Shown here: piece after piece, positions 30,947-40,355 of the stretch | Position numbering within the stretch: position 1 is the first letter of the stretch | How the letters are laid out: each line of letters starts with the position of its first letter | NCBI GenBank assembly: GCA_945881915.1 | Contig: CAMCVW010000002.1 | Location: forward strand, 1-64,000 | DNA length: 64,000 bases | Direction: 5' to 3' | DNA from: Thermoflexus hugenholtzii JAD2 | GTDB taxonomy: Bacteria > Chloroflexota > Chloroflexia > Chloroflexales > Roseiflexaceae | Made by a program: the position numbers and the translations under genes | Notes under the pieces: generated by a model | Told to the model about the DNA's origin: nothing | Databases searched by the model: none | What the model saw: only the letters and a program-made list of their open reading frames with translations

Positions 30947-32341
30947 ATGTTCGACGACAAACCACAGCATGAGTGCGGTATCTTTGGGATTTTCGCGCCG
31001 GACGAAGACGTCGCTCGAATGACGTTTTTCGGTTTGTATGCACTGCAACATCGTGGTCAAGAAAGCGCTGGCATCGCAGTTGCAGACGGGACGTCCATCA
31101 ACCTCCACAAAGAAATGGGTTTAGTCGCCCAAGTATTCACCGAAGAAAAACTCAAACCATTGACCGGGCATGTAGCCATAGGCCACACCCGGTATTCCAC
31201 CACTGGTTCTTCTAAACTGCTCAATGCGCAACCATTTGTCGTTCAGAGTGCCCTCGGCCCACTGGCTATTGGACACAATGGCAACCTTACCAACGGCACC
31301 GAATTGCGGAATGAACTCTTCGAACGCGGTTTTGGACTGAGTTCCACGAGTGACAGCGAAGTCATCGTTCAAATGCTCGCAGGTGGCCCGGGTTCGAATT
31401 GGGACGAACGTATCAATGCACTGATGACCCGTGCCGAAGGCGCGTATTGTCTGACCGTATTGACCCGCAATACCCTCTATGCGCTGCGTGATCCTTGGGG
31501 CATCCACCCACTATGCCTCGGTAAAATCGGGAGTGGCTGGGTCGTCGCTTCTGAAAGTTGTGCCCTGGCGACTATCGGCGCCGAATACATCCGAGAACTC
31601 GATCCCGGCGAAGTCATCGCGATCGATGCTCATGGGCCTCGTACCATCGGTCGTCACCAAGCCAGCAAACGTGCATTATGTCTCTTTGAGTATATTTATT
31701 TTGCACGACCTGATTCGTTGCTCGATGGTCGCACATTACATGCTGCACGTGTGACTGCCGGGCAAATCCTTGCAGAAGAATCACCCGTCGATGCAGATGT
31801 CATTATCCCAGTCCCCGACAGCGGGATTCCTGCAGCAATTGGTTTTGCACAGAAATCTGGTATTCCATACAGTGAGGGACTGATTAAAAATCGCTACATT
31901 GGGCGCACATTTATTCAACCCGACGATCGTCTGCGCAAAGTTGGCATTCAGCTCAAATTTAACACGCTGAGTGATAACTTGGCTGGTAAGCGCGTAGTGA
32001 TTATCGACGACAGTATTGTGCGAGGGAACACGTCTGGCCCCATGGTCAAAATGCTCCGTGCAGCGGGTGCACGGGAAGTTCATATGCGCGTCTCTTCGCC
32101 ACCTATCAAACACCCGTGTTTCCTCGGTGTTGACATGGCGACATACCCCGAACTCATCGCCCACCGCATGGACGTAGAACAGATTCGGGCACACCTCGGC
32201 CTCGATAGCCTCGCCTACCTCTCGTTACCCGGATTGCAACGAGCCACACAATCGCAGGGATTCTGCAATGGCTGCTTCACGGGGCAATACCCTGTCGATG
32301 TGACGTTTGTCGACAAACATGCATTTGAATCAAACAAGTAG
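30947..32341 (+). CDS. purF: Amidophosphoribosyltransferase
   Basis: A 464-residue enzyme for the first committed step of purine synthesis: glutamine and PRPP to phosphoribosylamine. The N-terminal nucleophile is Cys10 (HECGIFGI), exposed after removal of a nine-residue propeptide, as in Bacillus-type PurF; the glutaminase region continues with LQHRGQESAGIA and GHTRYSTTG. The phosphoribosyltransferase PRPP loop is VVIIDDSIVRGNTS near residue 355. C-terminal cysteines (GFCNGCFTG) fit a [4Fe-4S] site of the Bacillus type. AGAGAGG precedes the ATG and TATAAT at 30917-30922 may be the -10 box. No other purine genes are nearby. Confidence 0.97.
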   Translation: MFDDKPQHECGIFGIFAPDEDVARMTFFGLYALQHRGQESAGIAVADGTSINLHKEMGLVAQVFTEEKLKPLTGHVAIGHTRYSTTGSSKLLNAQPFVVQSALGPLAIGHNGNLTNGTELRNELFERGFGLSSTSDSEVIVQMLAGGPGSNWDERINALMTRAEGAYCLTVLTRNTLYALRDPWGIHPLCLGKIGSGWVVASESCALATIGAEYIRELDPGEVIAIDAHGPRTIGRHQASKRALCLFEYIYFARPDSLLDGRTLHAARVTAGQILAEESPVDADVIIPVPDSGIPAAIGFAQKSGIPYSEGLIKNRYIGRTFIQPDDRLRKVGIQLKFNTLSDNLAGKRVVIIDDSIVRGNTSGPMVKMLRAAGAREVHMRVSSPPIKHPCFLGVDMATYPELIAHRMDVEQIRAHLGLDSLAYLSLPGLQRATQSQGFCNGCFTGQYPVDVTFVDKHAFESNK

Positions 32342-33095
32342 GCTCTTCCCACTGTACGAGAGTGCACGTGCGCATTATCCACATGAGCCGCACTGGTGGC
32401 CATTGCATACTCCTGACCGCGGATACGAGGTGACACTTGGGATGGTACTGGTACAACAGACGCAATGGGGAATTGTCGAAGCAGCTGTTTTACGCATTCT
32501 CGCAGCGGGATATACCTCTTTTGAGGCTCTTGCACTGGCCGACGCACACACGCTCGCAACGCTCTGTAAACCGTGTGCCTTTTATACCCGCAAAGCTGTA
32601 GCGCTCATTCGCATCGCGCAGCACATTGTAACGCTGCCCGACGGATTCGTGTCACTCGTGACTGGTGAACGAAGTGCTCTTCGAGCAGGCCTATTAACCC
32701 TGCCGCAGATTGGCAGAGAAAGTGCAGATACACTCCTGCTGTACGGTGGTGATCATCCGTTATTTATTGTTGATGCATATGCACGCCGGGTACTCGCACG
32801 AACAGGAATCTATGCCGACCAAATTGACTGTATGCGTGCCTCGTACGATGCCATACAGCAGGTCATAGAAGCAGATATTGGACCTGTTGATGTCGCAACT
32901 GCACGCGAGTTGCATGCAATGATGGTCGAATCTTCAATCCATCACTGCACAGCAAATAATCCTCGGTGTACAAAAACAGGCGCGGTTCGACGATTCGTCG
33001 ATCCGCGCAAATGTGATGCCCATTGTCCCCCGTGCAGTGGCTGTCCTGCAGCCTCACTGTGTCTCTACCATCAAAACACTATTGTGCTTGGGTAG
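32319..33095 (+). CDS. Endonuclease III-like DNA glycosylase with Fe-S cluster
   Basis: A 258-residue helix-hairpin-helix DNA repair protein. The fold shows EVTLGMVLVQQTQWGIVEAAV, the hairpin LLTLPQIGRESADTLLLYG, and FIVDAYARRVLARTG with the conserved catalytic-region aspartate; the Lys of bifunctional Nth enzymes is not at the usual hairpin-following place, so it is closer to the monofunctional 3-methyladenine glycosylase III type. The C-terminal KCDAHCPPCSGCPAASLCLY contains the Fe-S cysteines. ATG 32319 overlaps the end of purF by 23 bases; TTG 32307 is an alternative. The 3' end overlaps the convergent gene by 17 bases. Confidence 0.88.
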   Translation: MHLNQTSRLFPLYESARAHYPHEPHWWPLHTPDRGYEVTLGMVLVQQTQWGIVEAAVLRILAAGYTSFEALALADAHTLATLCKPCAFYTRKAVALIRIAQHIVTLPDGFVSLVTGERSALRAGLLTLPQIGRESADTLLLYGGDHPLFIVDAYARRVLARTGIYADQIDCMRASYDAIQQVIEADIGPVDVATARELHAMMVESSIHHCTANNPRCTKTGAVRRFVDPRKCDAHCPPCSGCPAASLCLYHQNTIVLG

Positions 33096-33606
33096 ACGGG
33101 CGAAAGACAAATTCCCAGCGGTACATACCATCCTGTTGCGCAACACCGTGCCAAATGCCCGCGGTGGGCGATTTATTCCCGTAGTCGTATGTGTGCCCAG
33201 TTAAATCTATGGTGTCGTTCGTCGTGACTTGGAGCGTTGCCAAGACACAACAGCCGTGAGTTACCAACATAACCGAACTATGACCGTGCGGGTGTACTGA
33301 CTCGAGAAAACCATGCACACGACGACGCACACTCTGGTGGTCTTCAGATGGAGCACTCTCGCGGATGCCATCCACATACGCAAACGGGGCCACAAGGTGT
33401 TCACTGACAATCGATGCAGTCTGCCTCGTACGGGCAAACGGTGACACATAGACGATTGAAATAGCCTTCCCCGACAACCATCGCCCTGCCTGCAGTGCTT
33501 CATGCCGCCCGGTCGCAGTCAATGGCGGTCCAGGGACGACATTATAAGGGACACCACTGGCGCGGTCCGGTGCTGCATGGCGCAGCACATAAATCTCTTG
33601 TACCAT
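33079..33606 (-). CDS. Histidine phosphatase family protein
   Basis: A 175-residue member of the phosphoglycerate-mutase-like superfamily. LRHAAPDR contains the R-H motif with the phosphorylated histidine, VSPFARTRQTASIV the second arginine block, and VTHGCCVLA the second catalytic histidine. Such proteins range from broad phosphatases to RNase/protein phosphatases such as SixA; the substrate here is open. AGAGGT precedes ATG 33606; an upstream start (33630) would place that site inside the gene. Convergent with the endonuclease III-like gene and divergent from an SDR gene 51 bases away. Confidence 0.9.
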   Translation of the reverse strand: MVQEIYVLRHAAPDRASGVPYNVVPGPPLTATGRHEALQAGRWLSGKAISIVYVSPFARTRQTASIVSEHLVAPFAYVDGIRESAPSEDHQSVRRRVHGFLESVHPHGHSSVMLVTHGCCVLATLQVTTNDTIDLTGHTYDYGNKSPTAGIWHGVAQQDGMYRWEFVFRPSTQAQ

Positions 33607-33657
33607 ACCGATGACCTCTACTTTCGCCAATCATTGTACCTGACCAGAGGAGGGTGT

Positions 33658-34428
33658 ATGCAATCCCAACGACTCATCGGTCGATCAGCCATTGTGACCG
33701 GCGCCGGACGCGGCATTGGTCGTGCCATCGCCCTCGCGTACGCTCGTGAAGGTGCGCGTGTGGCGCTGGTGAGCCGCAGCGCAGAAGAACTCACGACTGT
33801 AGCTGCCGAGATTTCCGCAAACGGGGGTATCGCACTCGTCTGCCCTTGTGACGTCCGAGATTCAGCAGCCGTCAACGCTGTCGTCGCAACAGTTGTCGCT
33901 GCATGGGGCACCATCGACGCCTTGGTCAATTCGGCCGGTATACCCATGGTTGCTCCGACGGTAGAATTGTCGGACGAACGTTGGCAACAGGCCATCGACA
34001 TCAATTTGAACGGTACCTTTTACTTCTGCCGCGCAGTGGGAGCGGTCATGCTCGAGCATCAGTTTGGCACCATTATCAACATCGGCTCATTGCATTCGTT
34101 CCAAGGAATTCCAATGCGTGCTGCGTATGCCGCTTCCAAAGGGGCAGTACTCCAATTGACCCGCTCTTTGGCTACCGAATGGGCGCCACACGGCATCCGA
34201 GTGAACTGTATTTCACCAGGTTGGATTCGGACCCCACTGCAAGACTCCCTTGTGGCGCAAGGAAAACTGGATCGCGCACCCATCATCGCCCGCACCCCGG
34301 CTCGACGAGTGGGGGAAGTGGCTGATATTGCTGGTCCAGCGGTTTTTCTTGCAAGTGACGAATCCAGCTTTATCATCGGCGAGCAGCTAGTGATTGATGG
34401 TGGCTGGGGGATCTACGGCTTCCTTTAA
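33658..34428 (+). CDS. Short-chain dehydrogenase/reductase
   Basis: A 256-residue classical SDR. The cofactor loop is TGAGRGIGRA near residue 13, followed by CDVRD, VNSAGIPM, the serine in NIGSLHS, and the catalytic pair in YAASKGA (Tyr-x-x-x-Lys, about residues 157-161); FLASDES and GEQLVIDGGW close the domain. AGGAGG lies directly before ATG 33658. Like glucose or gluconate 5-dehydrogenases and FabG-like enzymes it could act on sugars or acyl groups; the sequence alone does not decide. A hairpin follows the stop. Confidence 0.93.
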   Translation: MQSQRLIGRSAIVTGAGRGIGRAIALAYAREGARVALVSRSAEELTTVAAEISANGGIALVCPCDVRDSAAVNAVVATVVAAWGTIDALVNSAGIPMVAPTVELSDERWQQAIDINLNGTFYFCRAVGAVMLEHQFGTIINIGSLHSFQGIPMRAAYAASKGAVLQLTRSLATEWAPHGIRVNCISPGWIRTPLQDSLVAQGKLDRAPIIARTPARRVGEVADIAGPAVFLASDESSFIIGEQLVIDGGWGIYGFL

Positions 34429-34439
34429 ATACCAGATTT

Positions 34440-34465
34440 AATGGGAAGGGTTTCCCCTTCCCATT
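34440..34465. terminator. Terminator-like hairpin between convergent genes
   Basis: An 11-bp stem (AATGGGAAGGG / CCCTTCCCATT) with loop TTTC between the SDR gene and the ArsR-phosphatase gene. T-runs on either side are weak. Confidence 0.65.
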
Positions 34466-34523
34466 CCAGCACAATGTGTAAAAAGTACAAATCTACTCCC
34501 CATTCTCTAGAACAGAAAATGCG

Positions 34524-35210
34524 TCAAAATCGCATGCCTAATACACTCACGCGCTGTCTGATTATCTCGCGTGTGTTTCGAAAAACATCAAGGTCTGCGT
34601 GTAATGCAGGATCGGGTATGCTCCAATGCAAATGCTCTACATGTGTGAATGATGCACCCGCTGTTTGCCGTGCACTGTCACAGACGCTGACGACGATCGT
34701 GGGCTCTACTGTGACCGCTGCCAATTGTGTCGTCGCTGCCAATGTGAGATCAATGCCCACCTCGGCCATCGCAATAATCGTCATGGGATGAATTGGCCGA
34801 ACCTCGATACCACAACTCGCCACCGCTATCTGTGTTGGCAGGATTCTTCGCGACCATGCTGCCGCCATTTGCGAACGTACACTGTTCGCGCGACACACAT
34901 ATAAAATCACCGCAGGTGATACATTCTTGTCCTCAGGCAAAAAACCAAATTTACGTTGTAGCGCTGTGATATATCGCGCAAGCACATCTCCATCAAGTCG
35001 ATAATAGACGACCCGTGCATCATGATCACTTCTGTTTCCATATAACAATCCTGCACGCACCATTTGTTTTATCTGATATGATGCCGCACTTGCTGGGAGT
35101 GCGAGCTCGCTGGCGATGTCGTGTGCTGACAGATCACGGTCGCGCATCCGTACAAGGAGCTCTACGCGCTTCTGATCTGCGACTATTTCAGCGATTCTCT
35201 GCTCATTCAT
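34524..35210 (-). CDS. ArsR repressor fused to an arsenate-reductase-type phosphatase
   Basis: A 228-residue fusion. Residues 1-90 are a winged-helix ArsR domain (DIASELALPASAASYQIKQM recognition helix, then a wing with ARVVYYRL). Residues 98-228 are a low-molecular-weight tyrosine phosphatase/ArsC domain: the loop C-x5-R is Cys106 to Arg112 in VCRANSVRSQM, and the general acid is in SIPDPALH. It would both sense and reduce arsenate-related species, or the phosphatase domain may be regulatory. It diverges from the GAPDH-arsJ pair over an A+T-rich gap with an inverted repeat. GGTGGGAAT precedes the start. Fusions of this kind are known in Actinobacteria and Chloroflexota. Confidence 0.92.
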   Translation of the reverse strand: MNEQRIAEIVADQKRVELLVRMRDRDLSAHDIASELALPASAASYQIKQMVRAGLLYGNRSDHDARVVYYRLDGDVLARYITALQRKFGFLPEDKNVSPAVILYVCRANSVRSQMAAAWSRRILPTQIAVASCGIEVRPIHPMTIIAMAEVGIDLTLAATTQLAAVTVEPTIVVSVCDSARQTAGASFTHVEHLHWSIPDPALHADLDVFRNTREIIRQRVSVLGMRF

Positions 35211-35255
35211 ATTCCCACCTCGTCGTCATACTACCACACATTGACAACATTTCAA

Positions 35256-35286
35256 ATTCAATTTATTATTTAAAATGTAATTGAAT
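35256..35286. promoter_or_regulatory. Inverted repeat, likely ArsR operator
   Basis: ATTCAATT (35256-35263) and AATTGAAT (35279-35286) flank a 15-base A+T-rich spacer in the gap between the divergent ars genes. TTCAA/TTGAA half-sites are common in ArsR operators. The right arm covers the ATG at 35285, favouring the GAPDH start at 35303. Confidence 0.6.
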
Positions 35287-35302
35287 GAAAGAACAGGTTG
35301 AC

Positions 35303-36310
35303 ATGCGCATTGGAATCAATGGCTTCGGAAGAATCGGCAGATTAGCGTTTCGGCTTGGTTTAACTGACCCGTCATTAGAATGGCTCCGCATCAATGAACC
35401 GCAGGGCGATGCAGAAATGTGTGCATACTTAACCAACTATGACACCGTACACGGTCGAAGTAGCATCCCGGTCACGGCGGCTGATGGTGCAGTAGTTGCT
35501 GCAAACAAAAGCATTCCGTTATCGCACAACAAAGAAATAGTAGCAGCAGATTGGGTCAATTGTGACATTGTGCTTGAGTGTAGCGGCAAATACCGTACTG
35601 CTGCTAGTCTAGATCCTTTTTTTGCAGCAGGGGTTCGAACCGTGATTGTGGCGGCACCCATAAAAAGCAATGCGTTGAATGTCGTGATGGGGGTGAATGA
35701 ATACCTCTATCAACCCGCACGTGATCGTGTTGTCACCAATGCGTCGTGCACCACCAATTGTCTCGCTCCCATTGCCCAGGTCATCCATGACGGATTAGGA
35801 ATCCGTCATGGGATGATTACCACGATGCACTGCATGACCAACACACAGAGTGTGGTCGACAAGCCAAGCAAAGACGTACGTCGTGCCCGCAGTGCTTCGC
35901 AGAACATGATACCCACGACGACAGGATCAGCATCGACAATCGGCCTCATCATACCGGCACTCAACGGCAAACTCGATGGAGTGGCAGTCAGAATTCCGAT
36001 GCTGGGTGCATCATTGACCGATTGTGTGTTCGAGGTCGAACGACAAACGTCCGTTGCAGAAGTCAATGAGCTCCTACGGAATGCAAGTCGCACGCCACGC
36101 TTGGATGGAATTTTAGGGTACGAAGAAGCACCACTCGTATCGAGTGATTATCGGAGCGATCCTCGCTCGGCAATCATCGACGCAGCCAGCACCATGGTGA
36201 CGGGTGGAACGCAGGTGAAAATTCTTGCGTGGTACGACAACGAGATGGGGTACAGCCAACGCATGCTGGAATTGACACAGCATGTGATACGTCAAACGGC
36301 AAAACAATGA
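35303..36310 (+). CDS. ArsJ-associated glyceraldehyde-3-phosphate dehydrogenase
   Basis: A 335-residue [21 protein letters not shown] Rossmann motif, then [11 protein letters not shown] with the catalytic cysteine near residue 150, and [12 protein letters not shown] at the end. Next to arsJ, such an enzyme uses arsenate in place of phosphate to form 1-arseno-3-phosphoglycerate, which ArsJ exports, as shown for the Pseudomonas arsJ-gapdh pair. The stop overlaps the arsJ start (ATGA). I chose ATG 35303 because an operator-like repeat covers the earlier ATG 35285 and the first conserved strand starts here. It is probably distinct from the glycolytic GAPDH of the genome. Confidence 0.93.
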   Translation: MRIGINGFGRIGRLAFRLGLTDPSLEWLRINEPQGDAEMCAYLTNYDTVHGRSSIPVTAADGAVVAANKSIPLSHNKEIVAADWVNCDIVLECSGKYRTAASLDPFFAAGVRTVIVAAPIKSNALNVVMGVNEYLYQPARDRVVTNASCTTNCLAPIAQVIHDGLGIRHGMITTMHCMTNTQSVVDKPSKDVRRARSASQNMIPTTTGSASTIGLIIPALNGKLDGVAVRIPMLGASLTDCVFEVERQTSVAEVNELLRNASRTPRLDGILGYEEAPLVSSDYRSDPRSAIIDAASTMVTGGTQVKILAWYDNEMGYSQRMLELTQHVIRQTAKQ

Positions 36311-37503
36311 ACACAAATGCCACCACGCGCAGTGCAGTAGCATATAGTCTACTCACGCTTTCTGATGGTGCGCTACGCATGCTCGTCATGTTTCATCTCG
36401 CCACTGTGGGGTACAGTGCACTCGATTTGGCATTTGTTTTTGCTGGCTACGAGCTGGCCGGCGTCTTTACGAATCTGTACGGAGGTAGACTCGCCAGTCG
36501 AATCGGCTTACGCAACACGATGTCCCTTGGACTATCGTTGCAGGTGGCGGTACTGAGTGTTCTCGCACTCACCCCAACACTCCCCGGAGTCTGGTTCTTG
36601 TGCATCCTCCAAGGGCTATCAGGGGTCGCCAAAGATTTGACAAAAGTCGGAGCGAAAAGCTCTGTGGCGACGCACACTTCCGGTGGCCAGCTTTTTGCGA
36701 TTATCGCACTGGTTACGGGTGCAAAAAACACATTGAAGGGGATTGGTTTTTTTCTGGGTGCGGTGCTCTTCTGGTCGGTGGGATTGCAACCAACCCTCAT
36801 CTCACTTGTAGTAATCGTCTCTGTAGGAATGATCGTATCGGTGACGCAACCGCAGGACCGCGGAGAAGCGCCGGAGACGAAATTTCGCTCGCTGCTTTCG
36901 CAGATTCCTCAGATCAATCTGCTCGCCGTCGCCAGGTTGTTTTTGTTTGGCTCACGAGACATCTGGCTGGCAATAGGAATGCCGCTGTTTTTCGCAGCAG
37001 CCCCAGGCTGGGGATTTTGGCAGAGCGGCGCTGTGATGGCGGGGTATACCATCATGTACGGCGTGATCCAAGCCGCAACGCCACGTCTTTTGCATGGCAG
37101 ACCGGCTCCGGGGGGAATCATAACTGCACTCGTGACCACCATCCCCGCGATCGTCTGTATCGGAGTTGCCGTGCTCGAGTGGCGTGGAGGCCTTCCGCCC
37201 TGGGGAATGGTAATTATGATCGGAATCTATAGTTCCTGCTTTGCGGTCGCCTCAGCGATACATTCATACCTCATTGCGGCGTACGCACAAGCAGCCAACG
37301 TATCCAAGAACATCGGGCTCTATTACAGTGCAAACGCAGTCGGACGCCTGTGTGGGGTGCTTTTGTCTGGGTACTGTTATGTCGAGTGGGGAATCATCGG
37401 TTGCGTACTCGGGGCAGCACTATTCTGCATCCCTGCAATTGTCTGTGCCTTGCCATTGCCGCGACCAGCAGGGACAATGCAGATCAGCGGCAGCACGGAA
37501 TAA
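36307..37503 (+). CDS. arsJ: Organoarsenical efflux permease ArsJ (MFS)
   Basis: A 398-residue 12-helix major facilitator. The N-terminal stretch [20 protein letters not shown], followed by [20 protein letters not shown], is the recognisable ArsJ signature. It exports 1-arseno-3-phosphoglycerate, which then breaks down outside to arsenate, so the pair gives arsenate resistance. ATG 36307 overlaps the GAPDH stop, showing coupled translation. A 14-bp hairpin follows the stop. No arsenite pump (Acr3 or ArsB) lies in the window, although the fused phosphatase domain could make arsenite. Confidence 0.93.
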   Translation: MNTNATTRSAVAYSLLTLSDGALRMLVMFHLATVGYSALDLAFVFAGYELAGVFTNLYGGRLASRIGLRNTMSLGLSLQVAVLSVLALTPTLPGVWFLCILQGLSGVAKDLTKVGAKSSVATHTSGGQLFAIIALVTGAKNTLKGIGFFLGAVLFWSVGLQPTLISLVVIVSVGMIVSVTQPQDRGEAPETKFRSLLSQIPQINLLAVARLFLFGSRDIWLAIGMPLFFAAAPGWGFWQSGAVMAGYTIMYGVIQAATPRLLHGRPAPGGIITALVTTIPAIVCIGVAVLEWRGGLPPWGMVIMIGIYSSCFAVASAIHSYLIAAYAQAANVSKNIGLYYSANAVGRLCGVLLSGYCYVEWGIIGCVLGAALFCIPAIVCALPLPRPAGTMQISGSTE

Positions 37504-37508
37504 CTAAT

Positions 37509-37539
37509 CGCGGGTCTGTTGCTTTGCAACAGACCCGCG
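37509..37539. terminator. Hairpin between arsJ and the first MFS gene of the array
   Basis: A perfect 14-bp stem (37509-37522 with 37526-37539) and loop TTT between convergent genes. No T-run follows, so it may work through Rho-independent pausing only in part. Confidence 0.65.
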
Positions 37540-37558
37540 GTATGGATGTCACTGCTCG

Positions 37559-38830
37559 TTAATCATGTTTGTCGGTATACGGCAAAATCGAAATGAGTGC
37601 GCCCGAAATAACATAGCTTGCAGCAGACAGTACCAATACCCATGTGAACGATCCATTGGCCGTAATCGTTCCGCTCAGCACCGACGCGCCTGCCCAGCCG
37701 AGCGACCACGACATGCTGCTGAGGCTTGTACTCGTGCCACGCTGACGCAGTGGGACGGTCTGCATCATCAACGCAGCAAAAAGCGGGAAGGTCATACCCA
37801 CCAACAAACGATTGATGTCGTACGAAATGGAAACCACGGTCAATACGGGAATGAGCATCGCGAGCATCAACGGCGCGCCCAACATCCGTGACCATGCGGA
37901 CGCTTGGCGCACGCCAAAACGTTTTGATAACGGGCCGCCAAGGATACTCCCGACTCCCATCGCCAGTGCCGCTACTGCCAGATTTAAGCCGACATTCCCA
38001 TCTGTCATCCCGAATTGCTGCCGGTAGAACAGATTTTGAAACGGCACAAATAATCCGCCCGCAGTACCAAAGAAGAACGACGGCGTCACTAACAAGATGA
38101 GACGGGACATGGGAACAAGTAGTTTATCCCCGTCTGCGTCTGCACGCGCGGTTTGCGAATCTGCACCATGTGTGTGATGCGTTTTGATTCCCAGCAATGG
38201 CACGACTGCCAAAAACCCAATAGCGGTCACACTATAGAGGGCAATCCGATAGGCTACCTCGGATGTTGCGTCGACGCCCGCTAGCGGCGCCACAATCGCA
38301 GGGAGCATACCGCCAAGAATCGAACCCACAAAGCCGATCAACGTGGATGCTGCTGCATTGATACCGAACATGGCAACTCGCTGCCGTGGTTCGATGACGA
38401 GCGACAGCAGCGGAACGACCGCAGTGTACGTCGCCATGTTTGCCGCGCCAATGATGAAAAAGACGGTATTCATCAACATGAGTGGGCTCAATGTCCCGAA
38501 TGGAGTCACGAGAGTCACTCTATCGATCATCAACAACACGGCCCAGCCGATTGCATATGTCAAAATGCCGATATAGAGCATCCGTTTTGCGGATATCTTG
38601 TCGATAAACATCCCCACAGGGAATCCAAAAATCACACCTGCAATCCGAAAAACAGACTGCAATTGGCCTGCTACTGCATTGTCATATCCCAAACTCGTCA
38701 AATAGAAATTGAAGAGAATATCTGCAATGCTGAACGACAATCCAAATAGGATGCCGTGGGCCATAATCCGAAAGACAGCTGGCGATCCCGACGCAGTCAA
38801 CTCCCGCCATTGGGAACGAATCGTATTCAT
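37559..38830 (-). CDS. MFS transporter, array copy 1
   Basis: A 423-residue, 12-helix major facilitator. The first helix pair and the loop read FRIMAHGILFGLSFSIADI, then LGYDNAVAGQLQSVFRIAGV and FPVGMFIDKISAKRML, the A-loop D-x-x-x-x-R motif of MFS drug and sugar transporters. GAGGT precedes ATG 38830. It is the most distal of three same-strand paralogues (the order of transcription is 41585, 40291, 38830). It matches copy 3 (40356) most closely, both having a QRGTSTSLSSM(S/L)WS block in the second half. The substrate is unknown. Confidence 0.9.
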   Translation of the reverse strand: MNTIRSQWRELTASGSPAVFRIMAHGILFGLSFSIADILFNFYLTSLGYDNAVAGQLQSVFRIAGVIFGFPVGMFIDKISAKRMLYIGILTYAIGWAVLLMIDRVTLVTPFGTLSPLMLMNTVFFIIGAANMATYTAVVPLLSLVIEPRQRVAMFGINAAASTLIGFVGSILGGMLPAIVAPLAGVDATSEVAYRIALYSVTAIGFLAVVPLLGIKTHHTHGADSQTARADADGDKLLVPMSRLILLVTPSFFFGTAGGLFVPFQNLFYRQQFGMTDGNVGLNLAVAALAMGVGSILGGPLSKRFGVRQASAWSRMLGAPLMLAMLIPVLTVVSISYDINRLLVGMTFPLFAALMMQTVPLRQRGTSTSLSSMSWSLGWAGASVLSGTITANGSFTWVLVLSAASYVISGALISILPYTDKHD

Positions 38831-39055
38831 CCGATACCTCGATAGAGAAAAAACTTATGTCTACGTCGAAGCGACGACGAGGGTTAGCAAATGAATACAG
38901 AATCAACAGAACGACAGTTCACCGCATAAAAACGAGTTCTCGTTGCAGCATCACTCGCGCGTCATTTCGTCCATTGACAGAAACCATCTCCCAGATGCTG
39001 ACAACCAGAAACGGCGTACTACATACCATGCTCCGACAGCATCATACGTATTGCA
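38831..39055. other. Spacer between MFS copies 1 and 2
   Basis: 225 bases without a credible frame. It should hold the promoter or processing site for copy 1, but I could not pick a convincing -35/-10 pair. Confidence 0.4.
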
Positions 39056-40291
39056 TCATGATTTTCCCGTTGCACGCATCGTCACTGCCTTGAATGGAAT
39101 CAACCCGAACGCTAAACCACAGCCTGCATACCCACAGGCACTCAAAATAATGAGCAACTGCCAATCCCCATGTGCTTGTATCTGGCCACTCCCATAGGCT
39201 GCTATCGCCCATCCTATTGACCACGCCATCGTTGAGATACTTTTGACCACACCGCGCTGGCGTGTTGCCACCGCTTGGAACAACATCATATCCATGTATG
39301 GAAAAACCATACCGATGAGCAAGCAGACGACGAAATACCCAGCCATTGCAATTATCATTTGATTACTCAGCAGACCCAGACAAAAAGGCAAGCAGAGGAT
39401 TCCCGCCACCACGACCACCGTCCGCACGCCAAAGCGTGTCACCAAACGCCCCCCGAGAACGCCGCCGACCCCCATCAACAATGTAAACGTTGCCACGACA
39501 ACACCAATAGTTGCATCCGGCAATGCGTACGCATCACGAAAATAGACATTCAAAAAAGGATGTAAAATGCCACCTGCACAACCCACGACAAAGTAGCCGA
39601 TGGTCATCACGACGACTTTGCTGAGTGGGACGGAGTGTTCGTCATCCCCCTGAACACCACGATCGCTATGGAATATGGAGATTTTTTTGGACAAACCGAC
39701 GAGCGGAAGCAACGCGACCGCAGATGCAATGACCAAAATTGCCAGAGTCGCTCGGTATGCAGGGACATCCGTTGGTCCAACGCCCAGCAGCGGGGCAATC
39801 TGAGAAGGGAGGAAACCAGCGACCAGTGAACCCACAAAACCCATCACCGTAATAATCGTGAAATTGAAACCAACCAGCTGCGCACGGTCAGCGATGCTCC
39901 CAATCCCACTCAGCGCTGTAATCCCAGCAACCGTCGCAATCGTAAAAAACGTCCCTGAACAAAAGTATGCGATCTGCAATACGAGGATGTTTGGAGCAAG
40001 CAAGAGGACCGCCCACACCATGATGTTTGCGGCAGCACCAATTTGCAGCGTTCGAACACTGCCAATCCGATCAACTGCAATGCCAATTGGAATGCCAAAG
40101 ACAAAGCCAGACACGCGAACCAGACTCGCCATTTCGCCCGTCACTTCGCTCCCGTAGCCGAGTCCGAGCAGATAAAAATTGAAAATTACATCCGGGATGC
40201 CGTTCAGAAAGCCCGCAATCATCGTGAAAACATAGATACGCACGACTAATGGGTTCGCAAACAGCTGCGAAAACGATGTACGCATGTGCAT
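39056..40291 (-). CDS. MFS transporter, array copy 2
   Basis: A 411-residue major facilitator related to its neighbours: IPDVIFNFYLLGLGYGSEVTG and FGIPIGIAVDRIGSVRTL line up with the same positions in copies 1 and 3, and the second half has AVATRQRGVVKSISTMAWSIG. It is the most divergent of the three, lacking the TSTSLSSM block. AAAGGTG precedes ATG 40291. The gap to copy 3 is 64 bases, so copies 3 and 2 may be co-transcribed. Confidence 0.9.
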   Translation of the reverse strand: MHMRTSFSQLFANPLVVRIYVFTMIAGFLNGIPDVIFNFYLLGLGYGSEVTGEMASLVRVSGFVFGIPIGIAVDRIGSVRTLQIGAAANIMVWAVLLLAPNILVLQIAYFCSGTFFTIATVAGITALSGIGSIADRAQLVGFNFTIITVMGFVGSLVAGFLPSQIAPLLGVGPTDVPAYRATLAILVIASAVALLPLVGLSKKISIFHSDRGVQGDDEHSVPLSKVVVMTIGYFVVGCAGGILHPFLNVYFRDAYALPDATIGVVVATFTLLMGVGGVLGGRLVTRFGVRTVVVVAGILCLPFCLGLLSNQMIIAMAGYFVVCLLIGMVFPYMDMMLFQAVATRQRGVVKSISTMAWSIGWAIAAYGSGQIQAHGDWQLLIILSACGYAGCGLAFGLIPFKAVTMRATGKS

Positions 40292-40355
40292 ATCACGGCA
40301 CCTTTGCCATAGTCAAATACCGTCAAGCCCAGACCTTGCGCCGGCTCGCTGAGCT

